Source: DAOUAJ01 sp034433615 (lineage in GTDB: Bacteria > Chloroflexota > Anaerolineae > DUEN01). Taken from it: a stretch of DNA of 19,296 bases. Each line of letters starts with the position of its first letter. Within the stretch, counting starts at the first letter, position 1. The translations under genes and the position numbers were made by a program. The notes below the pieces were generated by a model, which saw only the letters and a program-made list of their open reading frames with translations, was not told where the DNA came from and did no database searches. Location of the stretch: positions 1-19,296 of the forward strand of contig DAOUAJ010000288.1 in the NCBI GenBank assembly GCA_034433615.1. Reading direction: 5' to 3'. This document shows, in pieces, positions 6,934-14,498 of the stretch.

Positions 6934-8241
6934 ATGGAATGTAGCCGGTGTGGTGTAGAAATTCACCGGGGACTGCCGGTTTGTCCGGTGTGTGGTGCCC
7001 GGCTTCGCGCTCGACCGCCAAAGATACGCTGTCGTTACTGTGGCAATCGCTTCTCGGCTGATTTGACCTTATGTCCACGCTGCGGGCGAGAACGACGATC
7101 TGGGGGACCTTCACCGACGCTGTGGGCTGGCGTGTTGGTGGCCATCGTCTTGGTTGCGGCCGGATGGATGGGTCTGCCACCTCTTAAGGGGTGGTGGGCA
7201 GCCTTGGTTGGGCAATTACCCGACCGGGCGGACCTGGCGGCGTTGATGAGCACAGCCCTTCCTACGATAGAGTTCGCGACCGGGGTCGGCACCCCAGAGC
7301 CTGGTGAGGCTATCGAGATCGTACAGGCGACACCAACGCCTGAATTGCCGACAGATACGCCCACCCCTGAAGCGACTGAGGAAACGGCAACGCCGACGCC
7401 CGAGCCACCAACACCGACAGATACATCTACTCCTCCCATCGCCACACCCACGCAGACGTCCACACCGGCTCTCCAGGAGGGGAATGTCTACCTGGTGGCG
7501 CCTGGGGACACGCTGAGCACGATCGCTCGTCGCTTCGGTGTGACGGTCGAGGCGATTGCGCGTGCCAACAATATCGCAGACGTCGCGACCCTGCGGGTCG
7601 GTCAATCATTGATTATCCCGCAGGCAAGTGAAGTGCCACCGCCTTCATCGCAGCCTGAGGGCATTGTCTACCTGGTAGCGCCTGGAGACACGTTAAGCAT
7701 TATCGCCCGTCGTTTTGGCGTTACAGTGGAAGAGTTAGCTCGCTTGAACGGCATCGAAGATACGAGCCGGTTGCAGGTCAATCAACGGTTGCTGATCCCG
7801 GTGTCGGAAGCAGTGCAGCCTACTCCTACACCCAGGCCTACACTCGTGCCCACACCTACGCCCACGCCGACGGCGGCACTGGTATACCCGGCGCCGCAGC
7901 TTCTCAGCCCAAGCGACGGCACGCCCTTCCTGGAGGGCGATCAGGCGTTCATCGAGCTGCGCTGGCAAGATGTAGGGCCACTCCAGCCAGGTGAGGTATA
8001 TGTAATTCACCTGGGCTATCTGGTGGCGCAGGATCAGGTCAGTTGGTTTTATGAGGACACGGTACAAGGAACCAGTTGGCGGGTACCCAGTGCTTTCCAG
8101 TTGTTAGCGCCGCAGGAGCTGGGACGCACCTTTCGCTGGTACGTGCAGGTGGAGCAGATCTATCGGGATGCGAGTGGTGGGATCACCAGACGGGTGCCGC
8201 GCAGTCCGAACAGTGCCATCTGGAGCTTCAGTTGGAGATGA
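6934..8241 (+). CDS. Zinc-ribbon, single-TM, double-LysM envelope protein
   Basis: The 435-residue chain is modular. Two zinc ribbons lie at the N-terminus (C3, C6, C17, C20 and C33, C36, C47, C50). One membrane helix (about 62-83) follows, then a Thr/Pro-rich linker (about 118-180), LysM 1 (about 186-229), a short linker, LysM 2 (about 246-289), a second TP linker (about 292-315) and a C-terminal beta-rich domain of about 120 residues. The LysM units share VYLVAPGDTLS and IARRFGVTVE and are similar in DNA, so they arose by tandem duplication. LysM binds peptidoglycan or related glycans. The zinc ribbons would face the cytosol and the LysM part the exterior. The frame is open further upstream; ATG 6934 was chosen because the first ribbon begins at once, but the ribosome-binding site is weak. 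Confidence 0.85.
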   Translation: MECSRCGVEIHRGLPVCPVCGARLRARPPKIRCRYCGNRFSADLTLCPRCGRERRSGGPSPTLWAGVLVAIVLVAAGWMGLPPLKGWWAALVGQLPDRADLAALMSTALPTIEFATGVGTPEPGEAIEIVQATPTPELPTDTPTPEATEETATPTPEPPTPTDTSTPPIATPTQTSTPALQEGNVYLVAPGDTLSTIARRFGVTVEAIARANNIADVATLRVGQSLIIPQASEVPPPSSQPEGIVYLVAPGDTLSIIARRFGVTVEELARLNGIEDTSRLQVNQRLLIPVSEAVQPTPTPRPTLVPTPTPTPTAALVYPAPQLLSPSDGTPFLEGDQAFIELRWQDVGPLQPGEVYVIHLGYLVAQDQVSWFYEDTVQGTSWRVPSAFQLLAPQELGRTFRWYVQVEQIYRDASGGITRRVPRSPNSAIWSFSWR

Positions 8242-8251
8242 GGTTTCACAG

Positions 8252-8280
8252 TGAGCAGTAAAGCCTGCTCAGCAGGGCTT
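8252..8280 (+). other. Two mutually exclusive small hairpins between LysM and HEAT genes
   Basis: TGAGCAG (8252-8258) pairs perfectly with CTGCTCA (8265-8271) across a 6-nt loop. The second arm can instead pair within AAGCCTGCTCAGCAGGGCTT (8261-8280). No T tract follows. This could be a weak processing or attenuation site, or chance. Confidence 0.25.
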
Positions 8281-8310
8281 GCTATAGTTTGCTACAGGAG
8301 GTAAGCCGGC

Positions 8311-9342
8311 GTGTTGCCGGCAGCGATCGGGGTGAGAACGAAAGCTGATATTCATGCAGTGTTGGCACGCCTGGCCGATATGGAAAGGCCGCCCACTTTG
8401 TCTACTTTATACGATCTGTCCGATTTGGGGCGTGAAGAGGTCCTGTACTTTCAAGCTCAGTGGGGTAATCTTCCAATACGACGCCGGCGCTGGATCGTCC
8501 GCAATCTGGTAGAACTGGCCGAGGAGCGCGTGGAACTCTTCTATAACCCCCTTTTCCGTTGGCTATTGGGCGATTCAGATCCGGAGGTGCGCGTGCAGGC
8601 GATCGAAGGTCTATGGGAGGATGAGGACGTCAGCCTGATCAACCCGTTAATGCGTATGTTGCGTGAGGATACCGATGTGGCTGTGCGCGCGGCTGCAGCC
8701 AGCGCGCTGGGACGATTCGTCTTACTGGGTGAACTGGGGGAGATTGAGGCTCCCCTGGCGATGGCAGCAGAGAAAGCGCTTCTGGCCACGATCCACACCC
8801 CCACGGAGTCGGTAGAGGTACGTCGGCGAGCGGTGGAGGCGGTCGCCTATTCTGGCGAGTCTGGTGTGCGGGATGTGATCCGAAACGCCTACTACGACGA
8901 GGATGAGCTAATGCGAGTAAGCGCCGTGTTTGCCATGGGACGCAGCGCAGACCGGTACTGGCGTCATATTGTGATGGAAGAGCTGAACAGCGATCTGCCA
9001 GCTATGCGTTTTGAGGCCGCCCGCGCCTGTGGGGAACTGGAGCTACGTGACGCTGTGCCGTCACTGGCCGCACTGATGGAGGACGAAGATGTCGAAGTCC
9101 GCCAGGCAGCATTGTGGGCACTGGGGCGCATCGGCGGCCGTGAGGCGCGCCGCATCCTCCTGAAATATGCCGAGAGCCCAGAAGAGGCCATTCGCGAGGC
9201 CGCGGAGGCTGCATTAGAGGAGCTGGCCTTCGGGGAGGACGCCTTACGGTTCACTGTCTACGAGCTGGAGGGCGAAGACGAGGACGATGAAGACGACATG
9301 GCGTTCTGGGACTTCATGGGCGATGAGGAAGAGGCCGGTTGA
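8311..9342 (+). CDS. HEAT-repeat protein
   Basis: This 343-residue, largely helical protein contains several HEAT/PBS-lyase-like repeats from about residue 80 to 310. Examples are DSDPEVRVQAIEGLWE, DTDVAVRAAAASALGRF, EDVEVRQAALWALGRIGG and EEAIREAAEAALEEL. The C-terminal tail is strongly acidic (GEDEDDEDD). There is no signal peptide or membrane segment, so it is probably a cytosolic scaffold; its partner is unknown. The start is GTG 8311, with AGGAGG 9 nt upstream. TTG at the next codon is less likely. It is followed after 19 nt by a TPR protein. Two adjacent protein-interaction scaffolds suggest they serve the same complex, possibly with the radical SAM enzyme further on. Confidence 0.88.
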   Translation: MLPAAIGVRTKADIHAVLARLADMERPPTLSTLYDLSDLGREEVLYFQAQWGNLPIRRRRWIVRNLVELAEERVELFYNPLFRWLLGDSDPEVRVQAIEGLWEDEDVSLINPLMRMLREDTDVAVRAAAASALGRFVLLGELGEIEAPLAMAAEKALLATIHTPTESVEVRRRAVEAVAYSGESGVRDVIRNAYYDEDELMRVSAVFAMGRSADRYWRHIVMEELNSDLPAMRFEAARACGELELRDAVPSLAALMEDEDVEVRQAALWALGRIGGREARRILLKYAESPEEAIREAAEAALEELAFGEDALRFTVYELEGEDEDDEDDMAFWDFMGDEEEAG

Positions 9343-9361
9343 AGAATGAATGAGGCAGACA

Positions 9362-10000
9362 ATGGGTAAGGGTCAACAGCAAGACGGGAAATCCGGGGAG
9401 TCTCCTACGCCACAGGAGCAGCCGGAGTGTGGGCCCGACAAAGATCAGGAACGGGCACGCCATGTGCGAGAGCTTTTGAACCAGGGTGCTCGCCTGTTGA
9501 GTTATCATCGGCCGGGAGAGGCGGCGATCGCGTTGGAGCAGGCGTACGCCCTCCAGCCCGACGATGTCGCTGTGGCGATTAATCTGGGCGGCGCTTACGT
9601 GATGCAGGGACGGTTCTCGAAGGCGGTGCCCGTGTTAGAGGCTGCGGCCGAGCGGGAGCCAGATAACCCTATGGTGTGGACGAACCTGGCGGCGGCTTAC
9701 CTGGGTCGGTTGGAGTTATCCAGCCTGCAGATGCAGGATAAAGCCATCGCTGCCTTTGAGCGGGCACTGCTGGCCGACCCCCAGGCACCAAATGTGAACT
9801 ACAACCTGGGGTTGATCTACCACGCCCGCGGTGATCTGAAGCGAGCCTCGGCACACTTCTGGCGGGCGCTGGAAGTGGACCCGAGCGATCGGGACGCGCG
9901 CCTGTGGCTGGATCGCATTCAGCGCGCCGGGCAGCCGGATGCTCAGGATGAAGATGCCTCCGCTGGGGAACCGGACGGCCCAAATGACCGTTCTAATTAA
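9362..10000 (+). CDS. Tetratricopeptide-repeat protein
   Basis: The 212-residue protein has a polar N-terminal tail (1-30), about four TPR units (about 33-185) and an acidic tail. Signature positions are seen in AAIALEQAYALQPDD, VAINLGGAYVMQGRFSKAVP, NYNLGLIYHARGDLKRA and HFWRALEVDPSD. It has no signal peptide. ATG 9362 is preferred because GAGG lies 6 nt upstream; ATG 9350 in the same frame would add four residues. It probably acts as a cytosolic adaptor; no enzyme domain is visible. It is co-directional with the HEAT gene, 19 nt behind it, and likely in the same transcript. Confidence 0.88.
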   Translation: MGKGQQQDGKSGESPTPQEQPECGPDKDQERARHVRELLNQGARLLSYHRPGEAAIALEQAYALQPDDVAVAINLGGAYVMQGRFSKAVPVLEAAAEREPDNPMVWTNLAAAYLGRLELSSLQMQDKAIAAFERALLADPQAPNVNYNLGLIYHARGDLKRASAHFWRALEVDPSDRDARLWLDRIQRAGQPDAQDEDASAGEPDGPNDRSN

Positions 10001-10021
10001 GTAAGGCCGACTCGAAGCTCG

Positions 10022-10237
10022 TTGGGCGATGACATGGTCGGCGGCGCGCAGTTTAATGTACCAATGTTGCTTGATTCTGGAGCCGATGTCACTTTGGTTC
10101 CTCAAATCTCCGCAGATCAACTCGGTGTGGCTGTTATTCCAGGCGTGAGTTATGAGATCACAGGTTTTGATGGCAGCACGAGTTTTATGTCGGCTGTTCA
10201 GCTTGAGTTGATCTTCCTGAACAAGGTTTTCAGATGA
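10022..10237 (+). pseudogene. Truncated retropepsin-like aspartic protease remnant
   Basis: The frame encodes about 70 residues with VPMLLDSGADVTLVPQ, the retroviral-type aspartic protease active-site motif (DSGAD), followed by GFDGSTSFMSAVQLELIFLNK. Small retropepsin-like proteins of this type are usually 120-140 residues and continue with the flap and a GRDVLN-like C-terminal motif. Here the frame ends at the ATGA of the radical SAM gene, so the C-terminal third is missing. The frame opens right after the TPR stop codon, with only a TTG (10022) or an ATG (10034) as start and a poor ribosome-binding site. It is probably a decayed gene fragment. A short functional peptide cannot be excluded because it overlaps the next start. 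Confidence 0.65.
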
Positions 10238-11184
10238 CGGTTGGCTATGAGCCTTCTTACCGTGCTCTGCTGGCATCGGGCGAGCTTCGGCGGCGGGCGG
10301 CGCTGGCCCACGAGATGTTGCGAGATTGCGTGGGATGCGCTCGACACTGCCATGTAGATCGGCTGGCCGGGCAGCGCGGGTCCTGCCGCACGGGCGAGCG
10401 CGCTGTAGTCTCCAGCTACTTTCCGCATTTTGGCGAAGAGGATTGCCTGCGCGGCTGGCGCGGCTCAGGGACGATCTTCTTCTCGTGGTGCAACCTGCGC
10501 TGCCAATTTTGCCAGAACTTTGAGATCAGCCAGTTGGGTGAGGGGCGGGAGGTTGGCCCGGAGGAGCTGGCTGCGATGATGCTGGATCTGCAAGCCCAGG
10601 GTTGCCATAACATCAACCTGGTCTCACCCAGCCACGTGGTGCCGCAAATCCTGGCTGCTCTGGTCATCGCTGCAGAAGCAGGCCTGCGCATCCCGTTGGT
10701 GTATAACACTGGCGGTTACGATTCTCTGGAGACTTTGCGCCTGCTGGACGGTGTGGTTGACATTTATATGCCGGACATGAAATACGCAGATGAAGCGATC
10801 GCTCGTCGGCTGTCCGGCATATCTCATTATCCTGCTGCCAATCAGGCGGCTGTCAAGGAGATGCACCGTCAGGTGGGCGACCTGGTCATTGATGAGCTGG
10901 GGGTGGCGCGGCGAGGATTGCTCGTGCGGCATCTGGTCTTGCCTGACGGGCTGGCGGGGACAGGTGAGATCGCTCGTTTCCTGGCGGAAGAGGTGTCGCC
11001 GCACACCTACATCAACGTCATGGGCCAGTACCACCCGGCCTATCGAGCCGCGGAACACCTTTCATTGAGCCGACCGGTGACGCCGGCTGAAGTGCGCCGG
11101 GCAGAGGCGATCGTGCGCGCAGCCGGGCTTGATCGGCTGGATCAGCGTGTTCGCCCGCGCGGGCTAATCTGGGTGGTGGAGTAA
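10234..11184 (+). CDS. PflX-type radical SAM protein (uncharacterised Fe-S oxidoreductase)
   Basis: This 316-residue radical SAM protein has the cluster motif CNLRCQFC (C86, C90, C93) after GTIFFSW. The N-terminal extension has further cysteines (C32, C35, C39, C51, C71) in the arrangement CVGCARHCHVDR...GSCRTGE. That extension is the mark of the PflX family (COG1313), which is related to pyruvate-formate-lyase activators. Later motifs are NINLVSPSHVVPQIL, YNTGGYDS, DIYMPDMKY and YINVMGQYHPAY. The glycyl-radical or peptide substrate of this family is not established, and no pyruvate-formate-lyase-like gene is nearby. The start codon overlaps the retropepsin remnant as ATGA; the ribosome-binding site is modest. 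Confidence 0.9.
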   Translation: MTVGYEPSYRALLASGELRRRAALAHEMLRDCVGCARHCHVDRLAGQRGSCRTGERAVVSSYFPHFGEEDCLRGWRGSGTIFFSWCNLRCQFCQNFEISQLGEGREVGPEELAAMMLDLQAQGCHNINLVSPSHVVPQILAALVIAAEAGLRIPLVYNTGGYDSLETLRLLDGVVDIYMPDMKYADEAIARRLSGISHYPAANQAAVKEMHRQVGDLVIDELGVARRGLLVRHLVLPDGLAGTGEIARFLAEEVSPHTYINVMGQYHPAYRAAEHLSLSRPVTPAEVRRAEAIVRAAGLDRLDQRVRPRGLIWVVE

Positions 11185-11192
11185 GCATATTG

Positions 11193-12548
11193 ATGGACGA
11201 TCCGGTGGGCCAACCAGGGTCACTGCCATCTGTTGCACAGCCGGTTCCTGCTGAGGTAGACCACGCCCGCCCGACCGCGTCGGTCACTCAGATTGATGCT
11301 CGTCCGTGGGCGGCCTATCGCGGCCTGCGTTCCAACCCCGAGCGGCTGGCCTGGACCATTCTCATCATCGCCTTCACGATCTTCTGCACTTTGGCTGTCA
11401 CTATTCCTCTCGGCATCCGCTGGTTGATCCTCTATTCCACCGAACCGGAGCCGGCGCGTGTGGATGTTCTGGCTGGCACAGGGGCCGTATTGGTCGTATC
11501 ACCCGGTGGACGCGAGCCGGCTGCGGTAGAGTCCTCGCGCGGGATCAAAGAGGGGGATACCATCCGCTCGGCGCAGGCTCGGGCTATCCTCACCGTTGAG
11601 GAGTCAGACGAACCCGAGAACGTCCTCAGCACAGTTCAGCTTTACAGCGAGACCGAACTCACAATGCGCAAGGCGCGGCAACCCCGGTTCCGCCTCAGCC
11701 GGGAACCTTATCGGATCGAGTTCGATCTCCACAGGGGGCGAGTGCGCGTGCTTAACCTGCAGCCTCTCCACCGGGCGTTGGAAGTGCGCGTCTACACTCC
11801 ACATGGGGTCGTGGATCTCACTGGCGGAAGCTTCTCAATCGAGGTTCAAGAGAATGAATCCCAGGTAACGGTGCGGGCAGGGAAGGCTACTGTCCAATCG
11901 GGTGACCGCGCCGTCGTGGTCCACACAGGTGAGCGTACAGTGCTGCGCCAGGCTGTGCCGCCTTCAGAGCCATTACCGGCCGCGCAGAATCTGTTAGTTA
12001 ACGGCAGTTTTGAGGAGGATCTGGCCCCTGTCTGGCAGGTGGGCACTTATCGGCAGTCGCCGAATATTGCTTCCGCCACCGTTGAGGTGGTGAATGTGGG
12101 TGGCCGGCGAGCAGTCTACTTCTCTCGCCGCGCTGAAGAGGGGGTGCACACAGAGGCCTGGATCGAGCAGGTGCTGGATAAAGATGTGCTCGACTACGAG
12201 CATGTGAGCGTGCGTCTGGATGTGCGGCTGATCAACCAATCTTTGCCGGGTGGTGGCTATCTGAGCTCCGAGTTCCCGCTCATGGTGCGGCTCAACTACA
12301 CCGATATCTATGGCAAGCAACTGGAATGGGTGCACGGCTTTTACTATCGAGATCCTGACCCGAACAGCAACTGGCCGATCATTAACGGCGAAAAGATCCC
12401 TGCCTACGCCTGGTACCCCTACGAATCCCCCAATTTGCTGGAATTGCTGCGGGAGACGCGTCCGGCTCGGTTGAATTCTATCCGCATCTATGCCTCTGGT
12501 TGGAACTATCAAAGCATGGTTTCAGAAGTGGGTGTGATCGCCCGCTGA
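11193..12548 (+). CDS. FecR-like single-pass membrane protein with C-terminal carbohydrate-binding-like domain
   Basis: This 451-residue protein has a proline-rich cytosolic N-terminus and one membrane helix (about 53-80). A FecR-like beta domain follows (about 88-250), with VRVYTPHGVVDLTGGSFSIEV and VTVRAGKATVQSGD. From N266 a beta-sandwich-like region begins with NLLVNGSFEEDLAPVW, the usual opening of carbohydrate-binding-module-like domains, and runs to the end. Classical FecR proteins regulate ECF sigma factors. No sigma factor gene is adjacent, so a structural or sensory envelope role is likelier. ATG 11193 is chosen; TTG one codon earlier lies closer to the GGAG at 11178-11181. It begins 8 nt after the radical SAM gene. 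Confidence 0.8.
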   Translation: MDDPVGQPGSLPSVAQPVPAEVDHARPTASVTQIDARPWAAYRGLRSNPERLAWTILIIAFTIFCTLAVTIPLGIRWLILYSTEPEPARVDVLAGTGAVLVVSPGGREPAAVESSRGIKEGDTIRSAQARAILTVEESDEPENVLSTVQLYSETELTMRKARQPRFRLSREPYRIEFDLHRGRVRVLNLQPLHRALEVRVYTPHGVVDLTGGSFSIEVQENESQVTVRAGKATVQSGDRAVVVHTGERTVLRQAVPPSEPLPAAQNLLVNGSFEEDLAPVWQVGTYRQSPNIASATVEVVNVGGRRAVYFSRRAEEGVHTEAWIEQVLDKDVLDYEHVSVRLDVRLINQSLPGGGYLSSEFPLMVRLNYTDIYGKQLEWVHGFYYRDPDPNSNWPIINGEKIPAYAWYPYESPNLLELLRETRPARLNSIRIYASGWNYQSMVSEVGVIAR

Positions 12549-12565
12549 GCGGTTCCGTTTTCCCC

Positions 12566-14368
12566 ATGATCCCTCTACCTGGTTTCGCCACTTCCTCTCC
12601 TCACCATGACGTTTTTGTTCTCGTGGTGTCACTGGCTCTCTTTCTGGGATTGTCCCTTTATCAACTCTCCCTGCCCGGCCTTCACTACGACGAAGCGCGT
12701 GAAGCGGGGGTGAACGCGATGCAGCTTTTGCGTGGGCTGCCGGTGGACCCCTTTCGCGGCGCGGCCGTGCGCGTAGGTGGGCAGGCGTTTCCTTTGATGG
12801 TGCAGGACTACATCGGCGCGCTCAACATCTACCTGGTCATCCCCTTCCTGGCGGCCGGGGGGATTAACCCGACGGCGCTACGTCTGCTACCCGTGCTGAC
12901 GGCCGCGCTCACGCTGATCCTGGCGCATCGGCTGGCCAGGCGGCTGGCCGGCTCCCTGGCGGCCGGAGTCACTGTGCTGCTGTTGGCCGTCAGCCCCTCG
13001 TTCGTCTTCTGGAGCCGGCAGGGCATCTTCGTCACCAACGTCACGGCGCTGCTGGCGGTAGCAGCAGCCGGGCTGGCACTGCATGTGGCGCGGCGTGGCC
13101 GGCACAGCGATTGGGCAGCTTTGGGAATCACATGCGGGCTGGGCCTGTGGGCTAAACTGCTGTTCATATGGGTCATCGGGGCGGGCGTGGCTGTAGCATT
13201 GGTCGTGTGGCTGAACCGAAGATGGACGAAGGGGCAGGGGGGCAGGGGGGCTGAGGTGCATGGGAGACAAGGTGACGCGGTGACATGGAGACACGGAGAC
13301 ACGGAGATTCGTCCTGTCTCCGCGTCTCGCCGTCTCCGCGTCTCCCTCTCCCCGTGTCTCCCTGTCTCCCCTGCCCCTCCGCTCCTCTGCTCCTCCGCAC
13401 ACTTAGCCTGGCTGGTTGGGCCAATGATGGGGTTAGCTGGCTTGCTGGTGGGCATGGCCCCCTTGCTGGTTTTCAATTTACAGACGGGCGGCACCCTGGT
13501 CTCCATTTTCTCTAATCTCGATCGCTCCTATTACGGGGTGAGCAACGCCGATTTCCTGCACAACCTGGGGCGGCGCGTTTCGCAGTTGTACGCGTTGCTG
13601 AACGCGGAGCACTTCTGGTACCTGGGCGAGGCGATTCCCAATCGGTTGGCGCCCTGGCTGATGATGGCACTGCTGGTGCTGGCTTTCCTCGCCTGGATTA
13701 TAGGCTCTCCCCGACAGCCGGGTCTGTTGCTGCCGCTGTTGGGGGGTATAGCCTTCGTCGTCTTCTACGTGATCCAGAGCTCGTTTACTGTCTCGGACCT
13801 GTTTATCACGCATTACGCCGCCGGACTGCCGTTTGTGTTGCTGGTCGCCGGGCTGGCGGCTGGCACGGTGGCGCGAGCGGCGGGACGATCGGGGGCCATT
13901 CTGGTTCTGACCCTGGTGCTGACCTGGGCTGCCAGCGACCTTGTGACAGATGTGCGTTATCATCGGGTGCTGGCCTTCACCGGCGGGCACGGCACCCACT
14001 CCGATGCCATTTACGGCCTGGCCGGTCACCTGATCCAGCGGCCGGATCAGCCGACGGTGGCGCTGGATTGGGGGATAGATGCGCCAGTGCGCTTCCTGAC
14101 CGCTGGCCGGGTGAACCCCATCGAGCTGTTCGGGTATGCCCGGTTGGACGCGCCCGACCCCGACCTGGCCGCGCGCTTGCAGCCCTTCCTGGAGCGCCCG
14201 GACACCCTCTACCTCTTTCGCGCGCCAGAGGATACCGTGTTTCAAGGCCGTCGGCAGTTGTTGGAGGAGTTGGCGGGCCGGATGGGACGTCGCGTTGTGG
14301 AGGAGGAAGTGGTGCGGGAGCGCACGCGCCGCCCCGCCTTCGTGGTCGTGCGCATCGAGCCCTCATGA
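12566..14368 (+). CDS. GT39/PMT-like membrane glycosyltransferase with an in-frame repeat insertion
   Basis: The 600-residue protein has many hydrophobic helices. After the first one comes LHYDEAREAGVNAM, the GT-C acidic motif (D42, E43) in the first outer loop. ArnT/PMT-type enzymes use such a motif to transfer sugars from polyprenyl-phosphate carriers to lipid or protein. Residues about 221-278 are not membrane-like: they are encoded by a palindromic repeat and contain the peptide RLRVSLSPCLPVSP. They follow the helix AGVAVALVVWLNRR and precede SAHLAWLVGPMMGLAG. The frame is open from 12500, but those codons overlap the FecR gene. ATG 12566 is 17 nt after the FecR stop with no clear ribosome-binding site, so the start is uncertain. 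It is probably co-transcribed with the FecR-like gene. Confidence 0.85.
   Translation: MIPLPGFATSSPHHDVFVLVVSLALFLGLSLYQLSLPGLHYDEAREAGVNAMQLLRGLPVDPFRGAAVRVGGQAFPLMVQDYIGALNIYLVIPFLAAGGINPTALRLLPVLTAALTLILAHRLARRLAGSLAAGVTVLLLAVSPSFVFWSRQGIFVTNVTALLAVAAAGLALHVARRGRHSDWAALGITCGLGLWAKLLFIWVIGAGVAVALVVWLNRRWTKGQGGRGAEVHGRQGDAVTWRHGDTEIRPVSASRRLRVSLSPCLPVSPAPPLLCSSAHLAWLVGPMMGLAGLLVGMAPLLVFNLQTGGTLVSIFSNLDRSYYGVSNADFLHNLGRRVSQLYALLNAEHFWYLGEAIPNRLAPWLMMALLVLAFLAWIIGSPRQPGLLLPLLGGIAFVVFYVIQSSFTVSDLFITHYAAGLPFVLLVAGLAAGTVARAAGRSGAILVLTLVLTWAASDLVTDVRYHRVLAFTGGHGTHSDAIYGLAGHLIQRPDQPTVALDWGIDAPVRFLTAGRVNPIELFGYARLDAPDPDLAARLQPFLERPDTLYLFRAPEDTVFQGRRQLLEELAGRMGRRVVEEEVVRERTRRPAFVVVRIEPS
13228..13400 (+). 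repeat. Imperfect palindromic, purine/pyrimidine-asymmetric repeat inside the glycosyltransferase gene
   Basis: The left half is G/A-rich (GGGGCAGGGG, GGGAGACA, then GGAGACAC twice and GGAGA). The right half is C/T-rich (TCTCCGCGTCTC, CGTCTCC, CCCTGTCTCCCCTGCCCCTCC). GGAGA (13303-13307) pairs with TCTCC (13317-13321) across a 9-nt loop. Longer imperfect pairing extends outward, for instance GAGACACGGAGA against TCTCCGCGTCTC with one mismatch. It keeps the glycosyltransferase frame open and is also stop-free in other frames. It resembles short dispersed repeats that I recall from filamentous Chloroflexota and cyanobacterial genomes. The exact boundaries are uncertain, and only one copy lies in this window. 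Confidence 0.75.
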
Positions 14369-14397
14369 TCTTCAATCCCTGATCCCAATCTCCCCTA

Positions 14398-14426
14398 TTG
14401 CTGTACCCGTGCCATTATGTTATAAT
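14398..14426 (+). promoter_or_regulatory. Promoter for the TIM-barrel/repeat-protein pair
   Basis: A perfect TATAAT (14421-14426) lies 17 nt after TTGCTG (14398-14403), which matches only the first three -35 bases. Transcription would start near 14433. AGGAGG (14488-14493) lies 5 nt before the ATG of the next gene. The spacer between 14369 and 14397 has no visible terminator. Confidence 0.65.
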
Positions 14427-14498
14427 TTTGTTTGCAGGTTTAACTTGATTTTCTCCTCCACATAGGTGTTCTGACGTAGGGCTCTCCAGGAGGGCGAC

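Noticed and set aside
7320..7470. Thr/Pro-rich coding stretch as a DNA tandem repeat or CRISPR-like array
   Set aside because: The periodicity is irregular ACN/CCN codon bias of a protein linker, with no constant repeat-spacer unit.
8283..8288. TATAGT as a -10 box for the HEAT gene
   Set aside because: No plausible -35 hexamer lies 16-18 nt upstream; the site is AAAGCC.
12829..13506. Minus-strand open frames of 171 and 225 codons across the glycosyltransferase
   Set aside because: They owe their length to the stop-poor palindromic repeat and GC-rich flanks; the plus strand has the coherent membrane protein.
14068..14382. A short plus-strand frame at the end of the glycosyltransferase gene
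   Set aside because: It is out of frame with the membrane protein, Arg/Gly/Pro-rich, and lacks a ribosome-binding site.
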